Source: Chrysomallon squamiferum
Lineage: Eukaryota > Mollusca > Gastropoda > Neomphalida > Peltospiridae
Direction: 5' to 3'
NCBI GenBank assembly: GCA_012295275.1
Contig: CM022665.1
Location: forward strand, 23,773,946-23,837,945
DNA: 64,000 bases
The notes under the pieces were generated by a model. The model was not told where the DNA came from and ran no database searches. It worked only from the letters and a program-made list of their open reading frames with translations. How positions within the stretch are numbered: position 1 is the first letter of the stretch; the number at the start of each line of letters is the position of its first letter. Below, in pieces: positions 16,699 to 29,803 of the stretch. Position numbers and translations under genes: made by a program.

Positions 16699-18817
16699 TT
16701 ATTTCTGGTAGCTGCCATAGTACTGACTGTACTGTCCACCACTGCCATAGGATCCCTGATTTCCCCAACCACTGCTCCCACTGCTGCCTCCATAGCCTTG
16801 GCCCCAGTTTTGCTGCTGGTTCCAGTTTTGACCATAGCCTTGACTGCTTTGAGGATTCTGGTTGTACCCACTCCACTGAAATGTAAACAAGTTTTTATTT
16901 ATTTATGGAGTCTTTATATCTTCATTCAATCTATTTATTACACCAACATTGTTTTCAACAAAACGTTCAGTGCTTTTTTTAAGGAAAAAAAATGGGGAAA
17001 AAATAAAATAAAATAAAATAGAAATGAATGTGCCTTAACAATGTATTAAAAATCTGTACATAGTTTGTGGGACATGCTCTGTAAACTGAAAGTAAATTTA
17101 TTTCAGCCAACTTACATTTCCTCCATAGCCTGTCTGGCCTTGGTGACCCCAGGAGCCCTGACCAGTCCACTGATTCTGGTTCCCTCCCCAAGAGCTGCCT
17201 TGGTTCCCGCCACCCCAGGCACCTTTGCTATTCCACGAAGAACTCTGACCATAGCCACCACCACCACCTCCACTACGATTTCGTGCTTGGTTGCGGTCCT
17301 GCATGATACAAAAGTAAATAAATAGTAACAACTTTTTTGGGAAGATGGGGGAGCCTTAATTGTAAGTTAAGATAAAAAGGAAAGAAAAAAGTTCAAATTA
17401 GCTGTCTGACAGTAGTGTAAACAAATACCATTCTTCAATCTATTTTTGGCAAACCAAAAATAGATTAATGTTCAAACTTACGTAAGATCTGTCTGAAGAG
17501 CCGCCATATGAAGTACGCCTACTGTCCTGGTATCTGTCATTGTATCGACCACCACCTCCACCACCACCTCCATAGCTTCGATAACCACCTGCAAGTATAT
17601 ATTACATCATTTACATCTGTTTAAAACCCTAATTTAAACAAACTTTTTAAAAATAAATATTAGTCCATTCAATCAAAACTTCTTAACAATTATTTTCACA
17701 ATTATTATTTATATATTGGTTATATTTTTATCATTGTTAAATCAGAAATGAATGCTAAAGGCTTGTTTAAACAAATTCTTTAGAATCCTTTCATAAAAAT
17801 CAGAATATCTATGAAGCAATCTCCGAAGCTTAAATAATGGTACATTTTTAAACGGTTTATATTCTACCCACCATCACCACGATAGTTAGATCCACCACCT
17901 CTGTAACCTCGGTCTCTGTATCCTCCACGTCCTCCATACCTGTCACGTTCACCACCCCCACTGTGATAACCACCTCGCCTGTCATAATTGTATCCACCTC
18001 TTCCACCTGTAAAATCATCTGTAATGTATAAATGTTTTGCAGTGCTTTTAAAAATTATAATATTTTGGTAATTTTTCGAAATGTTCCAGAATTTTTACAA
18101 CAGATATACAAAATCTGATCAATTTTTTTTTAATTTCATCACAAGCAAGTTATATATATATACATACAAGAATTTCTTTTCAGGGATAAAAGGTAAAAAA
18201 AACCACAAACATGTACAAATTGTTTTCACTTGGGACATTATTTCTCAAGAGTTTGACAACAGATGGTTGAACTCACTTTTGGGCGTTCACCACCACGCCA
18301 TCTTTTTTCTGGTGGAGGAAGAAGATCCTGAGCTTCTTTGCGATATTTGTCAACAAGCTCTTTACAAGTCTCCCCTTCCAGATCAGTGTATATTATTTCA
18401 TCAAACAGCTGTCCAGTCTCTGGCAGTGTGAAGTTGGCTAGAAAATAGAAGTACCAGCATTAGAAAAATAGAGGGAATGTGAAATCCAAAGCCCATGGAT
18501 TTCTCAATAGTTCTATACAGACTGGTGGGAAATCCACGAGGGTCATTAAAACATCTACTGTACCCAATACCTTTTATGAAGATAAAGGATGAAAGCTTGT
18601 TTCGAAGACATGCGAATGGTGTGCTCTCTACAGAGAAGCATTATCTATATTTTAGTCAGGAAATACAAGTGGCAACTGGTGCCAAGCCAAGTTTCGGCTG
18701 GCCCTACCTTTCATTTCTAGCACAGCTTTTTCCGGAACCTCTTTGCCCTCTTCCTTCTCTCTAAGTTCTGTGCGGGTTTTGAAATCCTCCTCAGTGGGGA
18801 CTACGACAACTGCTTTG

Positions 18818-18858
<41 letters not shown>

Positions 18859-21800
18859 TGATGCATACACATTTGTCTATTACGGTGATAAAGAATATAA
18901 TTCATTATTTTGCCTCTTGTTGTCGATATCCAGATGGTGTCAATTTTGGATGTTATAATTGACAATCTTAATAATCATTTAATGGTTATTTCGGCAACTG
19001 TTGATATCTGCAACATACTTGAAGAAATACATGTTACATTTGTTTTGTTTCATCATATTCGACATTCCTTGTCGTGTATCCTGCTGGTGTTAAACCTCAC
19101 CTACCTTGTGGAGCGACTAAACTACGTTTGATCAAAATACAAATTCACATTCACCCTCATGGCTCGACACCTTTAGGAATTACATTAGTGTGTTTTAAAG
19201 ATTATTAAGTGAAATTTATTAACAAATGACAAAACAGCAAGTTATCGGGGGAATTTTTTTTTTTTAAATGAAACAGTAAAATGGTGTTAATGTACGAGTA
19301 ATTCTTATAATGAATATAGAATTTCTGGATTTAAAATTTTATGTTTGTTGCTGTTTTTGGGTTGTTGTTTTTTTATTACATCAAGTAACATTTCCTCAAC
19401 AACGACTAAAATAATAAAGAAATTCTGTTTATTAATCTAACAAGTCAATTTAAATCAGCATAATGAAAAATGAACAAAAACAACTGCCTGGAATAACACA
19501 AGACTAAAATATGGAGGATCAGTTTAATTTAATTCTCGGTTTTTGAAGAATTCTCTTACTGACATTCATTTTATTCAGACAACAATTGTAAAACTGCTTT
19601 TATCAAGTTAAAGCAACTGGGTGTTTTCTTCTGAATTACTATGCTGAATAATTATCCTTTACAGAGCCAACATACATGTACTGATCCAACACAAATGAAT
19701 TATACTTATTTAAAAATTAACTGAAATCCATTTCCTTTGTTTTGTATGACTTAAAGATTTTTTAAAATATATATGGTTAATACTAGAGATCAATTGGAAT
19801 TATTATTCTTTTTAGATTTTTTATTTTTTTTTATTTTTTTTTTCAGAATAAACGAGTGTCTCTGAGCCAGGAGGGTGCCAAAACTTACTCTGTCATTCTC
19901 CAGTACTTGTGGATAATCTGGTATAATTTAAGTTACCTACCTTACTTTATCTTGAAAGAGATCATCTAACTACAACCTATCATCACCTACCTTATAAAGG
20001 GGGAGGGGGGAATAAAGGCAACCTGCTATTACCTACCTTAGCTGAAAAGAAAAACAAAATGAACTGAAAAAAAAAACCTGAAAAGTAAAGCATTCAAACT
20101 CACCTGGCAGTTGTATCTGTAGACATTTCATTTTTTTAATTTTTTATTTCTCTTAATCAATTTAAATCTGTTGAAACCACAAGGCTCCTTGTCATGTCAC
20201 TTATGAGTTATTTCCATGTCACTTACTATCGTTTGCACTATAGATGGACTAACGTACCTGATCCAGTATGTAGTTGTGCTTCTTTCTGGCAGCTATCTCA
20301 ATCATTCGGTTAAGACACTTGGTCGATTTGTCAATCAACACATCCCATCTGCCAGCATAGTTCTTCTTTCGTGGAAGGCCCATCACCTAAAATTTATATA
20401 CTCTTAAGTTATTCAAGTCTCCAACATTTATTTCAGAGTTCTTGTATCTTATGAATCTGATACATTTGTTTTGAATATCTTTAATCCAAATGAATGCAAC
20501 ATGAAAACAACCTGATATTTATGTAAACTTTTTGCTGTTTATGAAAACAGAATATCTATTATCAGTCAAAATACTGATGACATCACTGCATACTACACCA
20601 AATATATTTCTTTTAAATTTAAGATAATGGGAAAATGTAACAACAAAGAATATAATTTTCACACTTTTATAAAAAATATGTTATCAGAAGCATGTCCATT
20701 TATAAGGGATACCTCAGTTTGAATATCACATATGTATCTTTGTAACTGATATACTGAATGTTTACAATTCAAAGTACGACGGCTTTTGAAACGAAATAAA
20801 AAAATTAGTAATCTACTATAAAGGTTTTCAAAAACGTTAAATTGGAATACAAATACTTACTTTCATTTTATCAATTATATTGTTTGTGCCAAGGATAAAG
20901 TATCTGTTGTTAGGATTAGCAGCACTGTGTTTTTCTGCCCAATGTGTCTTCCCAGCACCAGGCAATCCAACCATCATGATGATCTGCACAAGATACGATA
21001 AAGCATTATGAAATAAAAATATCACAAACAACATGGTATCTCAAAAACAGCTTAATATGTCCATAGTTTAATTTTAAAATCATCAATAAATATTTCAGTT
21101 ACCATAAAAACCATATGCAGCCTTACAATAACCCAAAATTTCTTTGGTAATTTTTTTGGTTGATTATATACAAGAAAATAAAATAAATAAAGTTCTTCAG
21201 CCAATATACAGAGAACAAAATGTTTTAAATTATTCAACTTCATACTTCAAAACTTTCATAAGCATACCTCACAGTCTTCTTTTTTGGCTGGTGGCATTGA
21301 ACCTCGCACCCTCTTATCTTCTTCAAGCAAACCAATAAATGTATAACCTTCTGTCAGTGGAAACCACGGTTCCTCCTTTATGAAAAAAAAGAGGTTTTTT
21401 TTATAATAAATTTGTAGAAAAAACACAAACAAAACCAAAGAAAAAAAGAACCTTGAATAACCAAAATAATTTTTATTGTTCTATCACTTTCTATAAAAGT
21501 AATAAAGCATAAACGAAATATTATTTTTAAAAGTAATTTATATGACATTTTGCCAGTCTCTATCAGACTTTTTCTTCTCTTAATCAGAACTTCAAAACAA
21601 CTTTAATTTATCTTTTTCTACCAAAATATATTAAACTGTAAAACTTGTTATTTCACACTACCTTTTGTCCAAAATTGCATTCAAATTCTGTGTTCTTGGT
21701 CAAAATGTGTGGAAACAGGGCAGCATCTCCAAGGGTAGATTTCTCAATTTCAAAACAAGTTCCCAGATCTTGACCATTCTTTGAATATGACATAACAACT

Positions 21801-24729
21801 GGGTCACTGTCCATATCCTTTGGGGAAATAAATTTGAATATTAAACATAATAAATGGGGTGTTTGTTTTTGAATAAATTTTAACGTTTTTCTATCAAGAC
21901 TTCATAAAATGAATGATTATTATTAACAAACTTACCAGATATGCAGTGATGACATCTCCCTCTGAAAACTTTTCACCATAGTCTTTGAAATTGCATTCTG
22001 TTGAAGCTTTCCCTGTCCCTCCATAGCCATAGGAGAGTGGCTCTTCACCTGTAACAGTAACATTAAGAAATACTCATTTCACAAGATTAAATGTTTTTAA
22101 AAGTGATGATGGAATATTTTGATGGTGACTAACATAGTAACTCCAATAAATTTAAATAAATTTTCTCAAAATAACAAAAGGCTCACACTGTGAAGTGCCT
22201 ACCCAAAACATTATCTGCCTTGTTGTGGGTGTGTATATATATATATATATATACTGATGATAAAAAATTTGAATTACTGAAATTGAATAGTTATTACAGA
22301 AATTGAACCTCTTTATTGAAATTAAGCAGTTTATGCATGTATGGGGAAGTCAAAATTATGTCTTATAGCAATCACAAATGGTAATTAATAATTTCTGAAA
22401 GTATCTTTAAACTGAATTAGAACATTATAAACACTGATTCTCTAAGTATAGCTATGGTTTTCACAAAAGAACCTGAAAATAATGCAAACATATGGCACAC
22501 TAAAACTTACATAAGTGCACAACAGTATTTAAAAAAAAAAAAATTGGCAGTTTTGACCGAAGGAAAACTCATCTACATGTAATTAAAGCCAGTAAGTATC
22601 TGAGAAAAGCAATACTTACCAAGCTGAAGAGATGTGGAATCAGCAGACCAGCCAACTCTAACAACATGAGGATTACACTCATCTGAAGGAAGATGTTCAA
22701 CATTCAGATTCTCCAAAACCTGAAAGGTTTTAGAGCTATTATTTTCAGTGTAAATATAATAATAACAATAATAAGAGAATCTATTGAATACAAATGAAAC
22801 TATAATTATAAACTTCCTTAAAGTTGAACAACAACTTTTAACTTGCCTTCACTTCATAAGCAATCTTTCCACTGTTGACACCAAACATGGAGCGTACACC
22901 TGCCCACATAAAAGCAAAACCTTCTACTGTCAAAGGATGAGCTTTGTATCCATTTTCATCCATTCTTATTGTCAAATCACAATTATCTGGAAAACCACAA
23001 AAATAAAAATAAATAAATTAAGAACTGATGAATGTTTAAATGAAATTTGCACCATCTAGTATTAATATTTGTTTTGATATCCTGCATCAGAAAACCTGTT
23101 TGCAGCTTTGATATTCTGCTTAACTCTTTTTATTTTACAAAATAAAATAGAACAGTAAGTAGTGCACTATCAAGCCAAATGAAAAAAATTATATATATTA
23201 ATAATCAACTTACATCTGTCAAGTTTGACAGCTGTCTCAGATTCCCAGCTTTCATCATCCATCTCAGGTGGAGGACGCCTGAAATAATTTTTTATACATA
23301 ATCAACATAAATAACACATTCATCCTTTTCTAAATTCATTTATCACACACTGACCCTTTTTGTAATCAATACGACACTTGTTTTCAGTATTCATGACCAT
23401 TTTTTTTTTTTTGCACTTCAGTTTTAAAAATTTTTAAAAGAAAATGACAAAATATGAAATGAATGTCTATAGATTACGATAGTAATACAATTGTACAAAT
23501 ATTTTTTAAAATGTCATAGAATTTACAGCAAAGATGTCTAAATGTAAAAAAAAAAAGGCATGGACTGATGACAGAGAAATACAGATGACATGAAATGATT
23601 CTAAAAGCTAATTTCATACCTATTTCTTTCCCGTGATCTGGAACGTGATCGATGTCTTTCCCTGTCCCGGGATCGCCTCCTTTCACGTGACCTTGACCGC
23701 GATCGGGATCGGGATCGTTTTCTCTTCTGACTGTGCTTTTTATCATCATCTACCACAAAACAAATTAAAAACATAATAATTTTTTCACTGAATTTGCATT
23801 GGATTTATTTTGGAAGAAGACTATTACCATGGCAACTGTAAACTATCATTTATTTTATCAATAATATAATTTTATCATCTGATAATATACCTCAAAATAA
23901 ACATCACTATTTCTTAAGGAATCCTGAGTTTTAGTTAAAAATTATGCTCACCTTTGCTGTCCTCCATTTCACCGGTTTCATCAATTGTCTGATATTCCTC
24001 ATTAACATCATCAGTTGCAGGTGCTTGCTCTCCATTTTCCTGTCTACTCTCCTGCACCATCATAGGTTCTTCCTTCCTTTCTGTTGCCTCTTCCTTTTTC
24101 TCCACCTGCTCAATTTGTTGTTCTTCCACCATTTCTTGCTGTTCTTCCTCCTTAACCATTTGTTCTTTCTTGTCCAATTGTTCTTCCTTGTGTGCATTTT
24201 CTTCTTCCATTTTCACAGCAGGTTCTTCGGTTTTCACTGGTGGTTCTTCTGTCTTCAGTGGTGGTTCTTCTGTACTCACTGGTGGTTCTTCTGTCTTCAG
24301 TGGTGGTTCTTCTGTCTTCACATCTGTTTCTTTCATTTCTTCTTTTTCTTCAGCAACCTTTTCAATACAACATTAAAATGTTTATAGCAATTTAAGGTTT
24401 TTTAATAAATGTACATTTTATATACAAAGACGACTATATCCTTGCCCATTTAATAATGTTAGAAAAATCTATAAAAATTACCACAACAGTGGCAGCTGGC
24501 TCAGGTTCCTGCTTCAGTTCAGGTTCAGTTACTGCTGGCTGAACCTCTGGTTCTTGTGTAGGTGTTTCTTGCTGTACAACACTGCTATTTTGTTCAGTCT
24601 GACTTGTGTCATGTTCTGTTTGACTGTCATCTTGCGATTCATCACCAAAACTTTCATCCCCACCACCACCACCACCAACTTGATTATCAGCCGATGGTTC
24701 TAAAAAAGTAATATTTTATAAACAATTAA

Positions 24730-24760
<31 letters not shown>

Positions 24761-25596
24761 AATACAATTAATTAAATATAAATGATAATGTTCAGTCTTA
24801 TACAGAAATATTTAGTCTAGACTTCTGTGGCCATGTGTGTTAGCTTTAGGATTTTTCATTTTTTTCTAATTACAAAAATCTTATTAAAGGATTAAATAAT
24901 GTTTAAATAATATTTTTACAACATATTTGTATTATTACTTGAAATTAATATTTAAAAAATATTCATTTAACACTTTTTACCATGCCATTAAGGGTCAAAT
25001 TTAAAAAATTATATTAATCTAACGTTAAGAAGTTTAAAACAATACATTACTTTACATGGGAAAGAAATAGCTTTTCACAGAAAATATTTCAAATGTAGTT
25101 ATTTCGTAAATTCTTATGTGTTTGCTTGTTTTTTTAATTATTTAATAATATAAAATTTAAATTCACCGATGAACATTTAATAAATCAGTTGTAATTTCCT
25201 CTTTTCTGTTAGGAATATAGCACTTAGGAGCAAGGTAACAAGTTTTAAAATTAAACAATGAAATACGGTAATTACCGTTTATTTTCGCGTCCGAAACGAG
25301 GCCAAAGCGACCTATTTTTAGTCTTTGTGTTTTTGAAAACATTGCTCTATTTTAACATTCATTTACGATTAGTTGCAGTTTATATCATGCGGAAAAATAG
25401 TGAATGGTTTGCAAATGTATTTGCATTTCCATATTTACACCACTGAATACTTGCCTAAACCAGATTCATTTGCAATGGCGTCATGCAACCTTTTCACTAG
25501 TACCGACTTGTTGCCTTTTGTATCAAGACCTTTTTTCTTTAACTCATCGCGCAACTCAGCTACTTTCAGTTTGTTTAACCTTTCAACATCACTCAT
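16699..25596 (-). CDS. HNRNPU: hnRNP U family protein (SAF-A-like): SAP, SPRY, P-loop and RGG domains, 18 exons
   Basis: Coding exons in transcript order: 25596-25455, 24699-24482, 24357-23952, 23749-23620, 23278-23214, 22986-22847, 22719-22620, 22048-21936, 21817-21662, 21375-21268, 20983-20861, 20386-20258, 18876-18708, 18437-18277 (or ending 18291), 18006-17872, 17588-17482, 17298-17116, 16875-16699. The protein is about 915 aa. Order of regions: SAP DNA/scaffold-binding motif (about 5-39), acidic Glu/Gln-rich part with KTEEPP repeats (about 134-168), an Arg/Ser-rich stretch (about 258-298), SPRY domain (about 320-490), a P-loop kinase-like domain with Walker A GLPGAGKT (about 532-539) and conserved ILGTN and ILDQTNV blocks, and a C-terminal Gly/Arg- then Gly/Gln/Tyr-rich RGG tail. 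The family binds RNA and chromatin in the nucleus and acts in chromatin organisation and splicing. Human HNRNPU, UL1 and UL2 share this layout; HNRNPU is favoured because EFCAB2 is the head-to-head neighbour. Two introns appear to use GC-AG, and the exon 14/15 phase is uncertain. Confidence 0.95.
22225..22251. repeat. (TA)n microsatellite
   Basis: Short TA array in the hnRNP U intron between exons 7 and 8. Confidence 0.85.
24217..24321 (-). repeat. In-frame 21-bp coding minisatellite (KTEEPPx units)
   Basis: Five tandem 21-bp units within hnRNP U exon 3 encode seven-residue repeats of the form [K/S]TEEP[P/A][L/V]. Units differ by a few substitutions only, so the array probably expanded recently. 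Confidence 0.9.
24724..24761. repeat. (TAAA)n microsatellite
   Basis: Tetranucleotide array in the first intron of hnRNP U, just upstream of the exon 2 acceptor. Confidence 0.9.
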
Positions 25597-27140
25597 GACT
25601 TGATTTATAATTGAAACGTGTGCGTTCTAATGGATCATTCGGCAAATACGTTCGAAGTCTACACTATCAACCGAAAGTATATGAACTGGTAGACGTTTTT
25701 CAAAATGGCGGCAAGAGGTCGCCCATGTGTCCTCGTTATAAAATATAAATCTGAAACATACTCGGAATGGGCTGATATCAATTAAAATAAATTATAATTA
25801 TTGGCTGAAATTACGCGTGTTTTAGTGAGATGTTATTTATATGTCTTCATCTTAGAAATGCCGGAACGTTGGGAACTATTAATTTTATTATTATGGATTT
25901 TTTCGAAACAAACAAAACAAATAATAATTGGTTCATTGTTTGTTTTTTGTTTTTTTAATTTTTAAAAATATTTATTATACTGGTGTTATATATATATAAT
26001 TAGATACACAAATTTAAAAAAGATATGCATCTATATCGCCAAAATACAAGATTTTCCAGATCCTGAATAGTGTTAACTGCGCATATATCATACCTTTGTT
26101 CACATATCCTTGCATAATGTATGAAGAACTTCAAAAACTCTTTCCACAAATAGAAACTGAGCGACCTATTTGTAGTTAAATTAGTGCTCCCGGTGATTAT
26201 TAATACTGAAGTAATACCAAACACATTTTTCGTTACACATGTAATTAAAACAATAACCTCCAACACTAAAGACAACCATAACAAAGTTTTGGAGATTTCA
26301 CAATGATGTATTTCGTGCAGAACGTGTTGCACGGTGACACTAACCAATGTATTTGAGAGACCTCGTTATTACAATGAAAACCTTCGTTTATGTTGTCGAT
26401 TGTTAGCGTGGATAATAATTAGACAAGTTATTTTTTAACACGTACTATAAATGTTAATAGACAGTTAAATTATATAAACGTCTTGGTGGTTTTGTTTTTC
26501 CTCTGATTAAATATTAATATTTCATAATTTAGTATTAAAAATTTATAATCTTTCATAAAAGTACGCGAACTCGTGTGCGAAACGTAAATATGTGCAGGCG
26601 TCATAGAGCATCTTCAAGTATAATTTGTCTTCATAGCTTCTAAAAATTATTTGTTGTTATTCATCTCCTTGTTTATTCCAGTTTAGTACTCTATATCGTT
26701 CTGTTTGAAAAAATAAATAAAAATAAATTAAAGGTTAAGCAGTCTATAATCAGAGCAAATACGTAGAATTTTCGTTTCAAGCAACTGTAACATCTTTGCC
26801 ACTGTACGCTAAGTCTGCAGCTGATAATTTTAGTTTATTTTTATTTGACAAAGTGAGACATTATGTCCATGATAGATGTACATGTACTAGATGGAAACGT
26901 AAAAAATCAACAATGTTTTTTGAATCCGTATTCGCAATGAATTTCTAATTATACATTTACAAATAATTTGATTGTTATTTGGTTTTATTTTAAGATTAAT
27001 TATATTTTTTTAAACATGAAATGTAAACATTTGTGTTACACTATAAAAATTTTGAAAATACAAATAAAAAATATAATTATTTTTATCTTTGGTGAAATCT
27101 CGTTACACGTTATCACCACAGAGCAACGATTTGTAACAAC
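25597..27140. promoter_or_regulatory. Probable bidirectional promoter region between hnRNP U and EFCAB2
   Basis: The 1.5-kb interval separates two divergent start codons and holds no recognised exon. The hnRNP U side has higher CpG content than the surroundings and a YY1-like motif at 25702-25712. The shared-promoter role is inferred from arrangement only; the open frame at 26000-26347 on the minus strand shows no coding character. Confidence 0.5.
25702..25712 (+). promoter_or_regulatory. YY1-like motif
   Basis: AAAATGGCGGC matches the YY1 consensus AANATGGCGGC. It lies about 105 bp upstream of the hnRNP U start codon, in antisense orientation to that gene. Function is inferred. Confidence 0.45.
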
Positions 27141-29716
27141 ATGGCTACCGACGAAGCTAAAGAAAATGCAGGTTTGTTTAAAATAAAACTAATACAGCTA
27201 CTCTCTTTCTTTATTTATTTTTAAAATTATGAAATAAAAAGCAGTCGTAGATAAATTTCCAATATTATATTCTGTCATAGTCTGTAACACTTTTAATAAG
27301 TTAAAAGGAATACAATTATAAACACTAAGTAATGCGATAAACTATAGAGATATAATTTTAGTGTCACAGAATAAGAGAAAATAGATTATTATTATTATTA
27401 TTATTATTATTATTTATATTTTTTTCAGAGTCCCTGTTTGCAGAAACACAAAAGAAAATAGAAGAAGCTTTTGATATATTTGATCATGAATCCAATAAAA
27501 CTGTTGATGTCAGGTTCGTTTGATAAATTATTTTAGATGTCTATTAGACACACATTTATTTTAGTGATACTTACAAAATTGTTAGTGGTTTTTTTTTTTT
27601 TTCTTTTTGTTTTGGTTGTTTGTTGGGTTTTTGGGCGTTTTTTTTTTTTATAGTCTCATATACCAGTAAAAGTAATTATCTAGATTGCTGAATGTAAGCA
27701 GGAGTTTTCCCATGAACGTCATGCCTACAACAGAATTGCTATGTTACATTACTAAATTCATTTATGTTGGTAGTTAGTCCTTCCCATACATGTTATCCTG
27801 TACAAAAACCCACCACCAACAACAGAACCCTCCAAAAACCAAAACAGTCTATTGACTAATATATATATAAAACTGAAAAAAAAAATAATGGTTAATTATC
27901 TGCATATAACAAGTTAAAAATTCCCCTTGTGAATAATCTTTTATAAATGAAAGTGAATCAGTTTACATTAGCCTGATTTAATTCTACACATGAATATTAA
28001 AGATACATTTGATATTGAAAATTTAAAAATTTTATAATTATATAAACATTATTTACTAATAAAAACTATAATTGTTAGTGATGATCACATGCTGGTTGTC
28101 TTGAAATCAAATCTTTTTCTTAAATTTTTAAATTTTCTCTACAGGGAAATTGGTACTATAATTCGATCCTTAAACTGTTGTCCAAGTGAAGCAGAATTGC
28201 ATGATATGTTGGCAGAGGTTTGTAATTTCTATTTAATTTCTATTTAATTTAATTACTTATTTTTTATTTTATTTTATTTTTTTAAAGTGGGAAATACATA
28301 AGCCTGGGCATTCATTTTGTTACTAAATATTATTTTTATTGTTTTGGTTGGAAATTTAATTGTTAGTAGGAAACAATTAGATGTAAGGTGAAACAATAGT
28401 AAATAGATTTCATGTAGTTATGCATGATATAAATTGTACATTTGTGTTATAATTCAGTACCTGTTCTCAGAGTGTCTCAGTAATAATGAACTACTGAAAC
28501 ATGTTCAAGTTACTTTTGCTTTATTTTTAGATAGAAGAAGAAGAACCAACTGGATATATTCGATTTGAAAAGTTCCTACCTATGATGACACAAGTATTGA
28601 TTGAAAGAAGGTATTAATATGATAATGATGTCTAATGTTTAAAAAAAAAACAAATTATTACTCTTACCAAAATTTTATCAACTAAAATGCCTTCTTTAAT
28701 GAAACTTTGTATTTAATAAAATTAAGGTTGTACAGTATTAAAAAAAAAACATCTTCAAAACAACCCCAAACACTTTAGTTATGACTTGTAAATGCTACAA
28801 TATGCTGAGAAAATCTGCACATATCTGTAGTTTATTTATTCTTTAATTACAATCTTCACTTATCAGAACATACCATATTTTCCACTTGACCATACTATGA
28901 TATATAAAAAAACAAAACAATGATAAACCTCTACTTAAACCTTCCGTATAAACTTACCCAGAAACCAAAAAAATATTTAAAATAATCGAACTCACACTTT
29001 CTTTATTTTTAAAATTGTTTTAAAATCATTTTATTCTTAATTTTACATACAAATTATTTTAGCATTCTTGTTTTGACAGGTATAAACCAGCCCCAGAAGA
29101 TCAGTTACTCAAGGCTTTCCAGGTTTTAGATAGTGAAAAGAAAGGCTTCTTAACACAGGAAGAACTGAAAAAATACATGACAGAAGAAGGTTTACAAGAA
29201 ATAGAAAAAAATATATTTTGATCACGTGTGCTTTACACAAAAGTCAAAACACATATAAGATAATATAAAAAATTAGAAAAATAATTATGCATGTACATTT
29301 CACTTAAGTAAGAAATATGAAATTTATTCATTACTCAAAACACTAATGACCAAACAAATAGATGAATTTTCAGTTACACAAATTTCCTTTTTCTAAAGTT
29401 TATCATGATTTATTAAGTTTCAGAATAGGGGTAGTATTATGGTGAAATCACTTTCAAGATAATTACAAAGCAAAATGTCATCTACTAAAAGTTGTTAATA
29501 GAAATTTATGTTATCTTTATAGATACCCATGGTCTTAATGGATCAAAGCCATTTATCATGAAATAGTAAGTGATATTTTTAATTTAATTTTTTTTAAAAG
29601 GTGAACCATTTGCACAAGAAGAACTGGAAGAAATGATGTCAGCTGCACTGGACCCAGATAAAAACTGTATTATGTACAAGGATTTTGTGTCAGAAATGGC
29701 TGTGGAAGAAACATAA
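27141..29716 (+). CDS. EFCAB2: Dynein regulatory complex subunit 8 (EF-hand protein EFCAB2), 6 exons
   Basis: Exons 27141-27171, 27429-27513, 28145-28217, 28531-28610, 29080-29189 and 29601-29716 join in phase into 164 aa with GT-AG introns. Characteristic blocks FDHESNKTVDVREIGTIIRS, EEEPTGYIRFEKFLP and KYMTEEGEPF closely match vertebrate EFCAB2. The protein is calmodulin-like with four EF-hand positions, but the loops are degenerate: the first has Lys in place of the loop Gly, the second lacks the Asp ligands, and only the third (DSEKKGFLTQEE) comes close to a full site, so calcium binding is doubtful. EFCAB2/DRC8 is a subunit of the nexin-dynein regulatory complex of motile cilia and flagella. 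Length matches the human short form (about 162 aa). The gene is divergent from hnRNP U. Confidence 0.95.
27383..27411. repeat. (ATT)n microsatellite
   Basis: ATT array in EFCAB2 intron 1 close to the exon 2 acceptor. Confidence 0.85.
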
Positions 29717-29797
29717 TAGAATTCTTTTAAATGTTTATGTACATAACTGTTGGTTTTTAACAACATTTCATTTGTATGTTATTTACATCATTTGATT

Positions 29798-29803
29798 AAT
29801 AAA
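29798..29803 (+). terminator. Polyadenylation signal AATAAA of EFCAB2
   Basis: Canonical hexamer 82 bp after the EFCAB2 stop codon, followed by a T/G-rich downstream stretch. Confidence 0.6.

Noticed and set aside
23944-24395. Plus-strand open frames rich in Phe, Leu and Ser
   Set aside because: Antisense of the Glu/Lys-rich exon 3 of hnRNP U.
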